64,000 bases of DNA, from assembly GCF_042657165.1 (NCBI RefSeq), contig NZ_JBHSNJ010000012.1, forward strand, positions 62,001-126,000. The letters are read 5' to 3'. A program made the position numbers and the translations under genes. This DNA comes from Agrilutibacter niabensis (GTDB lineage: Bacteria; Pseudomonadota; Gammaproteobacteria; Xanthomonadales; Xanthomonadaceae). This document shows positions 15,994 to 25,118 of the stretch, piece by piece. The notes beneath the pieces were generated by a model, which saw only the letters and a program-made list of their open reading frames with translations, was not told the origin of the DNA and did no database searches. How positions within the stretch are numbered: the stretch's first letter is position 1; every line of letters begins with the position of its first letter.

Positions 15994-16359
15994 TCAGGCC
16001 TGCAGCGAGTACCAGGTCGCGAGCCGGCCAAGGTCGGTGAGCACGCTGGTGCCGACCAACAGTGCAAGTGCCAGCCCCGTACTGAGCAGGCCACCCTTGA
16101 GGCCGCGCGTGCGGAAGAAGTAATACGGCATCGCCACGATGGCAAGCAGGATTACGCCGATGTTCAACCAGATGGATCGACGATAGCCGCATTGCCTTGC
16201 GTCGACGTGGTACCACGCGAAAATCAGGAACGTGCCGAATATGCCGTAGGCGAGATCCGCGACCGACAGCTGGGCGTCGGGCCAGAAGTACTGGCCGGCG
16301 ATCCCGGTCACGAAGGAGGCGATGACGAAGGTCGCAAGGATCAGGGCCTTCCGGTTCAA
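15994..16359 (-). CDS. Small membrane protein, four predicted segments
   Basis: 121 residues, mostly hydrophobic: ALILATFVIASFVTGIAG, a segment around LAYGIFGTFLIFAWYHV, IWLNIGVILLAIVAMPYYFF and LALALLVGTSVLTDLG. A short basic loop CGYRRS separates segments two and three. No catalytic or binding motif. It lies 69 bases downstream of the PilU-like gene in the same direction and may be cotranscribed. Function unknown. Confidence 0.7.
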   Translation of the reverse strand: MNRKALILATFVIASFVTGIAGQYFWPDAQLSVADLAYGIFGTFLIFAWYHVDARQCGYRRSIWLNIGVILLAIVAMPYYFFRTRGLKGGLLSTGLALALLVGTSVLTDLGRLATWYSLQA

Positions 16360-16428
16360 GGCGGTCTTCCTTCGCGGCCAGGCCGCTGTCGGTGCCGATG
16401 CGCGGACAGCGGAGGGCGTTCCGTTCGA

Positions 16429-17544
16429 TCAGCCCGCCGAATTCGCGGTGAACACGTCCGCGTACGGATCGTGCTCGCCGGTGCCGCCTTCGGACAGGCG
16501 GAACTTGAGGTCCAGACCATCGCGCGAGTCCGCGGCGCGCAGGGCTTCCTCGCGCTCGATGCGGCCTTCCTTGTACAGGCGGAACAGGCACTGGTCGAAG
16601 CTCTCCATGCCCTCCTGCAGCGAGCCTTCCATCGCCGGCTTGATCTCGTGCACCTGGCCGCGGCGCATGAGGTCCCGGATCATCGGGGTATTGATCAGCA
16701 CTTCCGTTGCCGGCAGGCGGCGGCCGTCCTTGCCCACGACCAGGCGCTGCGAGATCACCGCGCGCAGGTTCAGCGCGAGGTTCATCAGCACGTTCTTGTG
16801 CGCGGATTCATGGAAGAAGTTGAGGATGCGCTCCAGCGTCTGGTCGGCGTTGTTCGAGTGCAGGGTGGCCAGGCACAGGTGTCCGGTTTCGGCGAAGGCG
16901 ATCGCCGCTTCCATCGTCGTCGCGTCGAGGATCTCGCCGATCAGGATCACGTCCGGCGCTTCACGCATCGCATTCTTCAGTGCGTTGTGGAAGGCGTGCG
17001 TGTCGAGCCCGACCTCGCGCTGGTTGACGATCGACTTCTTGTGCTTGTGCAGATATTCGATCGGATCCTCGATGGTGAGGATGTGGCCCGAGGTGCTGGT
17101 GTTGCGGTGGTCGATCATCGCCGCGAGCGTGGTCGACTTGCCCGAACCCGTGGAGCCGACGATCAGCACCAGCCCGCGCGGGGCCATGATGATGTCCTTC
17201 AGCACCTGCGGCAGCTGCAGCTCTTCGATCGAGGGGATCACGCTGCGGATCGCGCGGATCACCATGCCGACTTCGCCGCGCTGCTTGAATACGTTGACGC
17301 GGAAACGGCCGGCTTCGGCCAGCGCCAATGCCATGTTCAGCTCGAGGTCACGCTCGAAGATGGGAACTTGCCCCTCGTCCATCAGCGAGTAGGCGATCTT
17401 CTTCACCATGCCGGCGGGCAGGCCGGTGTTGCCGAGGGGGTGCAGTTTGCCCTCGACCTTGATGTACACCGGCGCGCCGGTGGTCAGGAACATGTCCGAC
17501 GCGTTCTTTTCCGTCATCAGCTTCAGGAAGTAGCCGATGTCCAT
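16429..17544 (-). CDS. PilT/PilU-family type IV pilus retraction ATPase
   Basis: A 371-residue secretion-type AAA ATPase that acts at the cytoplasmic base of type IV pili. Walker A is GSTGSGKS (130-137), the Asp box is HILTIEDPIEYLHKH, and the His box is GHLCLATLHSNNA. The Walker B region reads DVILIGEILDATTME, where most PilT/PilU proteins have GEIRD or GEVR: the Arg is Leu206. The family's N-terminal PAS-like domain is present and length is normal. It resembles PilU more than PilT, but the usual pilT neighbour is absent. Confidence 0.88.
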   Translation of the reverse strand: MDIGYFLKLMTEKNASDMFLTTGAPVYIKVEGKLHPLGNTGLPAGMVKKIAYSLMDEGQVPIFERDLELNMALALAEAGRFRVNVFKQRGEVGMVIRAIRSVIPSIEELQLPQVLKDIIMAPRGLVLIVGSTGSGKSTTLAAMIDHRNTSTSGHILTIEDPIEYLHKHKKSIVNQREVGLDTHAFHNALKNAMREAPDVILIGEILDATTMEAAIAFAETGHLCLATLHSNNADQTLERILNFFHESAHKNVLMNLALNLRAVISQRLVVGKDGRRLPATEVLINTPMIRDLMRRGQVHEIKPAMEGSLQEGMESFDQCLFRLYKEGRIEREEALRAADSRDGLDLKFRLSEGGTGEHDPYADVFTANSAG

Positions 17545-17657
17545 GTACCTATCCTCTTGAATTCAATGGCGGCGCACCATTGCAAGCGCACCGCGAGCTT
17601 CCGACAATGGCCGCGTCCGGAAGTTACACCCATTCCCGGTCGCCACGGCATCCCCCA

Positions 17658-18875
17658 ATGACCCCAAGCTTCGCACAAATCCTGAAACTGTCGATGGCAC
17701 TGGTTCTCGCTTCGGCCGGGCCTGTCCAGGCTGCGGCACCGCCGAATGCCGAACTGGTCGCTGCGCAGCAGGCCGTGAGCCGAGCCGACAGTGCCGACGG
17801 TGACCAGTACGCGCCCGAGCAACTGGCGACCGCGCGCAACGGTCTCGCCCAGGCGCAGGCCGCGATGGCGTCCCGCAAGTACAAGGACGCGCAGGCTTTG
17901 GCCCTGGCCGCCGCCGCCGATGGCGACCTCGCGTACGCCCAGAGCCGCGCCGCCCAGACCCGTACCGAACTGGCCCAGCGCCGCAATGAGATCGGCGACC
18001 TGCGTCGCCGCCTGCAGATCGATGAAGGAGCGCCGCGCGCCGGTGCGCTCGACGACGAAGCGCCCCCGGGCGGCGACTATGCCCTGCGCCTGCAGGCCCT
18101 CGCGGCCGATCCGCGCCTTGCGCCGTTCGCGGCGTTCGAACGGCTGCACGCCCAGCAGGCAGTGGATGCCTTGTCGAAGGCGCGCCGAAGCAAGCGCGAG
18201 GCGGCCGAATACCTGGCCCAGCGTCGGGTCGAAATCGCCGAACTGACCGCTCGCACCGAATCCGCCCGTCGCGACATCGACCAGCTCGACCGCGAGCGTT
18301 CCGAGTTGCTGATCGAAGCCAGCCGTCGCGACGCCGAAGCCGCCCGCGCCGAAGCCGAGCGCCTGCGCGTGCAGGCCCAGATCCAGGCCGAGGAGGCCGA
18401 GCGCCTGCGTCAGCAGGCCGCACAGAGCGACATGGCCATGCAGGACGTCGAAGCCGCCATCGCCGGCGTAAGCGATGTCCAGGCAGCCAAGCTCCGGGCG
18501 GCGCGCGAACGCGAAGCCAAACTGGCGCGCGAGGAAGCCGAACTCGTGGCCGGCGGCAAGCTGCCCCCGTCCCGATGGGACGAGCGCGGTGAAGTGTTCA
18601 CCCTGGGCGGCGACAACTTCGCAGCCGGCAAGGCCACGCTGACCGAGCGTGGCGCCGCCAGCGTCCGCACGTTGGCTGCCTACCTGCAGGCCACCAGCGG
18701 CAGCGCGGCCCGCATCGAGGGCGTGGATGCCAAGGCGTCCCTGGCCCAGCAGCGGGTCGAAGCCGTGCGCGATGCCCTGGTCGGCGGCGGCGCCTCGCGC
18801 CAGCAGGTTCGGGCCGCGGTAGGGGCGGCCGGCAAGGCAAAGCCGCGCGTGGAAGTCGTGGTCTCCACGAAATAA
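17658..18875 (+). CDS. Periplasmic DUF4398 / coiled-coil / degenerate OmpA-like protein
   Basis: 405 residues. A signal peptide (LKLSMALVLASAGPVQAAA) is followed by a DUF4398-like region (about 30-105), a long Ala/Glu/Arg-rich coiled coil (about 170-300, e.g. RDAEAARAEAERLR) and a C-terminal OmpA-like fold. In that last domain the peptidoglycan-binding GHTD box reads GVDA and NxxLSxxRA reads ASLAQQRVEAV, so the usual diaminopimelate-binding Asp is missing. Probably an envelope structural protein; anchoring to peptidoglycan is doubtful. It is divergent from the PilU-like gene. Confidence 0.8.
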   Translation: MTPSFAQILKLSMALVLASAGPVQAAAPPNAELVAAQQAVSRADSADGDQYAPEQLATARNGLAQAQAAMASRKYKDAQALALAAAADGDLAYAQSRAAQTRTELAQRRNEIGDLRRRLQIDEGAPRAGALDDEAPPGGDYALRLQALAADPRLAPFAAFERLHAQQAVDALSKARRSKREAAEYLAQRRVEIAELTARTESARRDIDQLDRERSELLIEASRRDAEAARAEAERLRVQAQIQAEEAERLRQQAAQSDMAMQDVEAAIAGVSDVQAAKLRAAREREAKLAREEAELVAGGKLPPSRWDERGEVFTLGGDNFAAGKATLTERGAASVRTLAAYLQATSGSAARIEGVDAKASLAQQRVEAVRDALVGGGASRQQVRAAVGAAGKAKPRVEVVVSTK

Positions 18876-18878
18876 GGC

Positions 18879-18892
18879 TTATTGATCAATAA
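18879..18892. promoter_or_regulatory. Perfect 14-bp AT-rich palindrome
   Basis: TTATTGATCAATAA is a perfect inverted repeat just after the OmpA-like gene. AATAAT within and beside it (18888-18893) could serve as a -10 for the leader transcript that follows, making the palindrome a possible operator. It differs from an FNR box (TTGAT-N4-ATCAA) because the half-sites touch. Confidence 0.45.
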
Positions 18893-18899
18893 TTTATGT

Positions 18900-19169
18900 G
18901 AATGAACGGTCGCGCGGCCGCATGCCGCGCCATTCGTCCGCGGCCGCTTGCCGACGCCGGTGGGGAGGAGTAGCGTCAAATACCCGAGCGGCTCCACGTC
19001 CGCTTGGTCGAGAGCCCGGTCCATGACGCAAACGCCCCTTTCGCAGGACACCGCCGCCACAAGAGAGTTCGCGGCGGGCCTGTGTGAAGCCGGCCCGCTG
19101 ATCCGTCGTCCCGTCCGGCTCCCGCTGTTACCCGACGCAACGCCTCGGCTCCTCGGCCGGGGCGTTTTT
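18900..19169 (+). ncRNA. Structured leader RNA ahead of the YdcH-like gene
   Basis: This gene-free stretch contains ordered pairings. GGGG (18962-18965) with CCCC (19035-19038) encloses GCGTCA (18973-18978) with TGACGC (19024-19029), which encloses an 8-bp arm CCGAGCGG/CCGCTTGG (18984-19007). Then come two mutually exclusive 7-bp hairpins (19051-19057 with 19071-19077, or 19074-19080 with 19092-19098), then an intrinsic terminator. This is the plan of a riboswitch or other cis-acting leader. The words GAGTAGC, CGTCAA and GCAA recall the yybP-ykoY manganese riboswitch, but the spacing does not fit my memory of it. Confidence 0.4.
19139..19169 (+). terminator. Intrinsic terminator upstream of the YdcH-like gene
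   Basis: AACGCC-T-CGGC / GCCG-G-GGCGTT forms an interrupted 10-bp stem around a short loop and runs into TTTTT. It lies 59 bases before the next ATG, so it would attenuate rather than follow a gene; the OmpA-like gene ended about 260 bases earlier. Confidence 0.7.
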
Positions 19170-19227
19170 GTGTTCGGGGTCCTCGGCACCATGCCGTTTG
19201 CAACAGGCAATCGTTGAAGGAGGCGCC

Positions 19228-19446
19228 ATGTTCGAAGAACAACCGCAGCAGGAAATCGATGCGCTGATGCGCTCCAATCCCGAATTCAAACAGCTCTATC
19301 AGCGCCATCGCGACCTGGACAAGAAGGTGATGGACGCCGAACTCGGCGTGCTGCCGATCGACGACGTAACCCTCAGCCAGATGAAGCGCGAAAAACTTGC
19401 TGCGAAGGACCGTCTGGTCCGCCTGTACGACGCTGGACACCACTGA
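19228..19446 (+). CDS. YdcH/DUF465-family small protein
   Basis: 72 residues, charged and helical, starting MFEEQPQQEIDALMRSNPEF. LMRSNPEFKQLYQRHRDLDKKV and LSQMKREKLAAKDRLVRLY are the family's two helices of a short antiparallel coiled coil. Function is not established. A strong AAGGAGG lies 6 bases before the ATG. It stands behind a terminator and structured leader, implying regulated expression. Confidence 0.88.
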   Translation: MFEEQPQQEIDALMRSNPEFKQLYQRHRDLDKKVMDAELGVLPIDDVTLSQMKREKLAAKDRLVRLYDAGHH

Positions 19447-19547
19447 CGAACGTTCGCAACATCTGAGTCTCATCGGCGAGTCCTCGGACCTCGCCGGCTA
19501 CGCGGACCGGCACGACACCGGCCGCGACCACCGCACCGGCTACTCAC

Positions 19548-19591
19548 CGCGGGCGGCGGCGCCTTCCTCGTCGGGATCGCCGCCGCCCGCG
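19548..19591. repeat. 14-bp perfect inverted repeat before cbs
   Basis: CGCGGGCGGCGGCG (19548-19561) pairs perfectly with CGCCGCCGCCCGCG (19578-19591) around a 16-base loop. There is no T-run on either side, so it is not a standard intrinsic terminator. It lies between the YdcH-like gene and the cbs promoter. Confidence 0.7.
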
Positions 19592-19655
19592 CTGGGCATC
19601 GATGCCGGTCGCTACGTTCAGCCCTCAAGCCTCCGCCCGGGCAGGTGAGGCCCGT

Positions 19656-19661
19656 TAGAAT
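19656..19661 (+). promoter_or_regulatory. Candidate -10 of cbs
   Basis: TAGAAT, the same hexamer seen ahead of trpC, metB and etfB, lies 38 bases before the cbs ATG. No clear -35 is visible. Confidence 0.4.
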
Positions 19662-19699
19662 CCTCGGATCGCCGCGCCGTCCGCGGCCGCAGGATTCCC

Positions 19700-21075
<1,376 letters not shown>

Positions 21076-21076
<1 letters not shown>

Positions 21077-22017
21077 TGGCGGGCGCGCCACTCGAGCGCC
21101 TGCTCCCGGGCGATCGCGTCCCCGATGTGCGGTTGCACGGCGGCGACGGCGCCCGGACATTGCACGCCGAGTTCGCCGGCGCACCCCTATGGCTGCTGAA
21201 GCCTTCGTCCGCGACGGTGGCGGCGTCCCTGCCTGCAGTGCCCAAGGGGATTACGGCATTGTGCGTTGGCGCGCAGGCGTTTCCCGGCACGGCCGCGGGA
21301 TGGCTTTCGCTTGGAGCGGACCCGCGCTGGCTGGAATTGTTCGAAGACGACGTGCTGTGGTTGGCCGATGCGAACCTGCGCCTGCAGCAGGGGCAACGCC
21401 TGCCATCGTCCCATGCGCCAATGCCGGCGCGGGTGGTCGAGGCGCTTGGCGCCGACTGCACGCTGCATGCCGCCCCCGTATTGCAGATCCCCGATGTATT
21501 CGAGCGCGACCTGTGCCAGGAACTGATCCGTCATTTTGAGGTGGATTGCGCGGGCGGCGAAGTCTCGCGGGTCCTGGTGATGGAAGGCGGCGCCCAAACG
21601 CTGCAACTGGACCCGTCGATCAAGCAGCGGCGCGAAAGTACGCCGCGTGATCCGGCACTTGAAGCGCACATGCATGAGCGGGTGATGCGTCGCGCCTTGC
21701 CGGAAATCGCCAGGGTCTTCAATTTCCCGGTGAACCGGCGCGATTCCTTCAAGCTGCTCTCCTATCAGGCAGGCGCAGGTTACTTTCGTGCCCATCGCGA
21801 CAACGACACCCCCGACGTCGCCCACAGACGGTTCGCGCTATCGGTCAACCTCAACCACGGCGACTACGTGGGCGGCGAATTCCGCTACCCCGAGTTCGGG
21901 CCGCACCGCTACTCGCCGGCGACGGGAACCGCGCTGGTGTTTTCATGCGGTCTTCTGCACGAAGTGCTCCCGGTCGACCGCGGTGTCCGCTACGCGGTAA
22001 CGACATTCCTTTCCTGA
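21076..22017 (+). CDS. 2-oxoglutarate/Fe(II) oxygenase (prolyl-4-hydroxylase type) with N-terminal extension
   Basis: 313 residues. The C-terminal double-stranded beta-helix has the iron triad H240xD242 (RAHRDND) and H295 (LLHEVLPV), with an Arg about ten residues later (GVRYAVTTF) for 2-oxoglutarate. The first 130 residues (PGDRVPDVRLHGGDG..., WLLKPS) resemble a peroxiredoxin/AhpC-like fold lacking its catalytic Cys. The ATG at 21076 shares one base with the cbs stop (TGATG), so translation is coupled. The substrate is unknown; protein or small-molecule hydroxylation are both possible. Confidence 0.82.
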
Positions 22018-22022
22018 GTGTC

Positions 22023-23030
22023 CTAGGCGGCGGGCCGCAGTCTCGCTTCAAGTCCGGGTTCCTCCTGTCGACCGAGTTCCCGGCCGGCCCACGCCAGGCC
22101 CTCGGCGATGTCGGCTGCATGGCGCTCGGACGCCTGCAGCAACTCGTGCCGGCGCGTGCGCGCGTCGAAGGGCTGGGAAGCATCCTTTGCGTAGCGATCA
22201 AGAACGCCGGATGCCGCAATGCGCGCATCCAGGTCTTCCGGAGCCGCGAGCCCGAAATGTCCCGCGAGCGTCCGGGTGCCGGCGGCGGGATCCTTCAGGA
22301 GGCCCGCGAAGTCCAGGTCGAGCAGGCGTGGAGCGAACTCGCTGTGCTGCTTGAGGCGGGACCAGCGAAGCTGCTCCGCCAGCCACAAACGCGCCAGCCG
22401 CGCCCCCGGTCCTGAGGCCGGTTCGCTCGTGCCGATCCCGGCCAGGCGCAGGCCTTCGGTCGCCAGCGCGCCCTGCACCAGATCCGCGTCCCTGAGCATG
22501 GTCGCCAGCCAGCTCTGGAGATCCACCCACAGCAGGCAGGCCTGGCCGGTGTCGGGAAGCAACTGGCCGGCGAGGGTGGTGACCACGCTGGTCGGCTTGA
22601 CGATCGTCGCGCGCGTTTCGTCGAAGCCGCGCGCAAGCAGATGTCGGGTGGCCGATAGCCAGGGGCCTGCCATGACCTGGCCATGTGCCAGGGTGAGCAG
22701 CGGCAACGGCTCGCGCAGCCCCAGCGCCCCCGGGACCAGGTCAAGCAGCCTGCTGGCCAACGTCGACCCGCAATGCCCGATGTGAAAAAGCCAATGCAGG
22801 CGCGCCAGCGAGGCCGCGGGTTGCAATGCTGCGAAAAGCTCCGGGCCGGAAACCGTCCAGCCGGAAATTTCCCGGTGCCGCAGCGCCCGCTGGTCCAGGA
22901 AACTGGCGCGGGCATAGTCCTCGCGTTCGAAATGCAGTACCCACGCGCGGCCCTGCGCGGGGTCGATCGCGTACAACGGATAGGCTGCATTCTCGCTGAA
23001 ATCGGGGGGCAGTCGCCGGGAGGAATTCAT
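22023..23030 (-). CDS. Sulfotransferase-like P-loop protein
   Basis: 335 residues. LHWLFHIGHCGSTLASRLLD (motif 83-90) is a PAPS 5'-phosphosulfate-binding-type loop, and TIVKPTSVVTTLAG may supply the 3'-phosphate contact. The C-terminal half is helical. Sulfotransferases of this group act on small molecules, glycans or peptides; the substrate is unknown. It is convergent with the 2OG oxygenase (5-base gap) and divergent from metB, whose promoter lies just past its start. Confidence 0.7.
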   Translation of the reverse strand: MNSSRRLPPDFSENAAYPLYAIDPAQGRAWVLHFEREDYARASFLDQRALRHREISGWTVSGPELFAALQPAASLARLHWLFHIGHCGSTLASRLLDLVPGALGLREPLPLLTLAHGQVMAGPWLSATRHLLARGFDETRATIVKPTSVVTTLAGQLLPDTGQACLLWVDLQSWLATMLRDADLVQGALATEGLRLAGIGTSEPASGPGARLARLWLAEQLRWSRLKQHSEFAPRLLDLDFAGLLKDPAAGTRTLAGHFGLAAPEDLDARIAASGVLDRYAKDASQPFDARTRRHELLQASERHAADIAEGLAWAGRELGRQEEPGLEARLRPAA

Positions 23031-23036
23031 GTCGGA

Positions 23037-23045
23037 TGCTAGAAT
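23037..23045 (+). promoter_or_regulatory. Extended -10 promoter of metB
   Basis: TGCTAGAAT (TGn plus TAGAAT at 23040-23045) lies 42 bases before the metB ATG. By the overlaps downstream this promoter may also drive the first genes of the glycan island. Confidence 0.5.
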
Positions 23046-23087
23046 CGACGAGCGTTCATGCTAGCGGAACAGGAAAGCTGCAGATCC

Positions 23088-24266
23088 ATGAGTGACCGAC
23101 ATTCGAAAGGGGGGCGCAAGCCCGGCTTGGGCACCCTGGCCATCCACGGCGGGCAGTCGCCCGACCCCAGTACTGGGGCCGTGATGCCGCCGATCTACGC
23201 CACCTCGACCTATGCCCAGAGCAGTCCGGGTGAGCACCAAGGGTTCGAGTATTCACGCAGCCACAATCCGACCCGCTTCGCCTATGAGCGTTGCATCGCC
23301 GCGCTCGAGGGCGGCACGCAAGGCTATGCGTTCGCGTCAGGGCTTGCCGCGACGTCGACCGTGCTGGAGATGCTCGACAGCGGCAGCCACGTCATCGCGA
23401 TGGACGACGTCTATGGCGGCACCTACCGCCTGTTCGAGCGTGTGCGCCGGCGCTCGGCGGGGCTGGACTTCAGCTGGGTCGACCTGAGCGACCCCGCGGC
23501 GTTCGAAGCCGCGATCCGCCCCAACACCAGGCTCGTCTGGATCGAGACTCCCACCAACCCGCTGCTCAAGCTGGTCGATATCGAACAGATTGCGTCGATC
23601 GCCCGCAAGCACGGCCTGATCGTCGCGGTCGACAACACCTTCAGTTCGCCGATCCTGCAGCGCCCGCTGGAACTCGGCGCGCACCTCGTCATGCATTCGG
23701 CGACCAAATACCTCAACGGCCACTCGGACATGGTCGGAGGCATCGTGGTGGTGGGCGACGACGCGGAAATCGCCGAGCAGATGACGTTCCTGCAGAATGC
23801 GGTCGGCGGAGTGCAGGGGCCTTTCGACAGCTTCCTGGCATTGCGGGGGTTGAAGACCCTGCACCTTCGCATGAGGGCCCATTGCGATAACGCGCAAGCC
23901 TTGGCGGAGTGGCTGGAAGCGCATCCTTCGGTCGAAAAGGTGATCTATCCGGGACTGTCTTCCCACCCGCAGCATGATCTGGCCAAGCGCCAAATGGGGG
24001 GGGCTGGCGGTATGGTTTCAGTGGTCCTGCGAGGTGGGTTCGCGGTTGCGAAACGGGTCTGCGAACGCACGCAGTTGTTCGCCCTGGCGGAATCCCTGGG
24101 CGGGGTGGAAAGCCTCATCAATCATCCGGCCGTCATGACCCATGCCTCCGTGCCAGCGGACCGTCGTGCGCAACTTGGTATCACCGATAGCTTGGTGCGG
24201 TTGAGTGTCGGCGTGGAAACCATGGACGACCTCCGTGCCGATCTGGATCAAGCTCTTTCTCCATGA
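23088..24266 (+). CDS. metB: Cystathionine gamma-synthase/lyase (Cys/Met PLP enzyme)
   Basis: A 392-residue Cys/Met-metabolism PLP enzyme. The PLP Lys is K207 in HSATKYLNGHSDMVGG. EYSRSHNPTRFAYE, YAFASGLAAT and SLGGVESLINHPA are family signatures. Sequence alone does not separate gamma-synthase from gamma-lyase; with cbs nearby a lyase role (cystathionine to cysteine) is plausible, while xanthomonad annotations use metB. AGGAAAG precedes the ATG. The stop overlaps the wzm start by four bases. In Xanthomonas metB marks one edge of the variable LPS locus. Confidence 0.9.
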   Translation: MSDRHSKGGRKPGLGTLAIHGGQSPDPSTGAVMPPIYATSTYAQSSPGEHQGFEYSRSHNPTRFAYERCIAALEGGTQGYAFASGLAATSTVLEMLDSGSHVIAMDDVYGGTYRLFERVRRRSAGLDFSWVDLSDPAAFEAAIRPNTRLVWIETPTNPLLKLVDIEQIASIARKHGLIVAVDNTFSSPILQRPLELGAHLVMHSATKYLNGHSDMVGGIVVVGDDAEIAEQMTFLQNAVGGVQGPFDSFLALRGLKTLHLRMRAHCDNAQALAEWLEAHPSVEKVIYPGLSSHPQHDLAKRQMGGAGGMVSVVLRGGFAVAKRVCERTQLFALAESLGGVESLINHPAVMTHASVPADRRAQLGITDSLVRLSVGVETMDDLRADLDQALSP

Positions 24267-25114
24267 ATGAGCAGGTCCTGCAGTCGATGAAGAAAAAGCA
24301 GTCAGACACCGGCCGTCCGGCCGGTGGATTCTCGCTACTGAACGATACCCGTAGCAGCATCCGGCGCCCGGAATTCTGGACGTTCGCGGCCTGGCTCGAT
24401 CTCATTACCAAGTACCGCAGGTCGCGCCTGGGCATCCTCTGGATGTTTCTACCCCCTGCCGCGACAGTATTCCTTCTTGGGTATTTCTACTCGGGCCTGT
24501 CCGGTCGCGATCCGTTTTCATTCATGCCGTACATGGGGATGGGCTACATCCTGTGGCGCTTCATCACGCAGGTGATCAACGAGTCGTCCAGTGCGATGCT
24601 TTCGCATCGGGCCTTCATCATGGATGGACGTACACGATTTACCGACTATGTACTTCGCTGCATTTCGAAGGCAGCCTTGTATTTCCTAGCTGCCCTGTTG
24701 GTCGTTTCGGTTGCGTTCCTCATGTCTCCGGAAGCCAGCCTCTGGGGTATGTTGACGCTCGTCGCCACCCTGCCGATCTTCCTCATAAACCTGTTCGGGC
24801 TTGGCATTGCATTGGCCTTGCTGGGTGCGCGCTACCCAGATACGCATGAGGTCACCACTACGGTTTTTATTTTTGGCTTTCTCCTGACGCCGATTCTCTG
24901 GTATCCGGAGCACATTGCTCACGGAAGCCCACGCTGGGTGCTCATGCAGGCCAACCCGGCTTATCACCTGATCGAATTCGTTCGCGGCCCGCTCCTGGGG
25001 CGGCCGCTTACCCTCACCACCTGCGCATTCGTTACCGCTACAACGATAGCCCTGCCCGTGTTGGCCGCGGTCCTTTACCGTCGTTACGCGCGTTTCGTGC
25101 CTCTCTGGATCTGA
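24263..25114 (+). CDS. wzm: Polysaccharide ABC transporter permease (Wzm-like)
   Basis: 283 residues of the ABC-2 permease family, about six transmembrane segments (e.g. LGILWMFLPPAATVFLLGYF, LYFLAALLVVSVAFLM, TVFIFGFLLTPILWYP). An amphipathic WTFAAWLDLITKYRRSRLG precedes the first, as in Wzm/KpsM/TagG proteins. With the ATPase next door it would export a lipid-linked glycan across the inner membrane. It overlaps the metB stop by ATGA, which fuses a conserved gene and the island into one translational chain. Confidence 0.92.
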   Translation: MNEQVLQSMKKKQSDTGRPAGGFSLLNDTRSSIRRPEFWTFAAWLDLITKYRRSRLGILWMFLPPAATVFLLGYFYSGLSGRDPFSFMPYMGMGYILWRFITQVINESSSAMLSHRAFIMDGRTRFTDYVLRCISKAALYFLAALLVVSVAFLMSPEASLWGMLTLVATLPIFLINLFGLGIALALLGARYPDTHEVTTTVFIFGFLLTPILWYPEHIAHGSPRWVLMQANPAYHLIEFVRGPLLGRPLTLTTCAFVTATTIALPVLAAVLYRRYARFVPLWI

Positions 25115-25118
25115 TGCA

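Noticed and set aside
18879..18892. FNR/ANR box reading of the 14-bp palindrome
   Set aside because: An FNR box needs four bases between the half-sites (TTGAT-N4-ATCAA); here the halves are contiguous.
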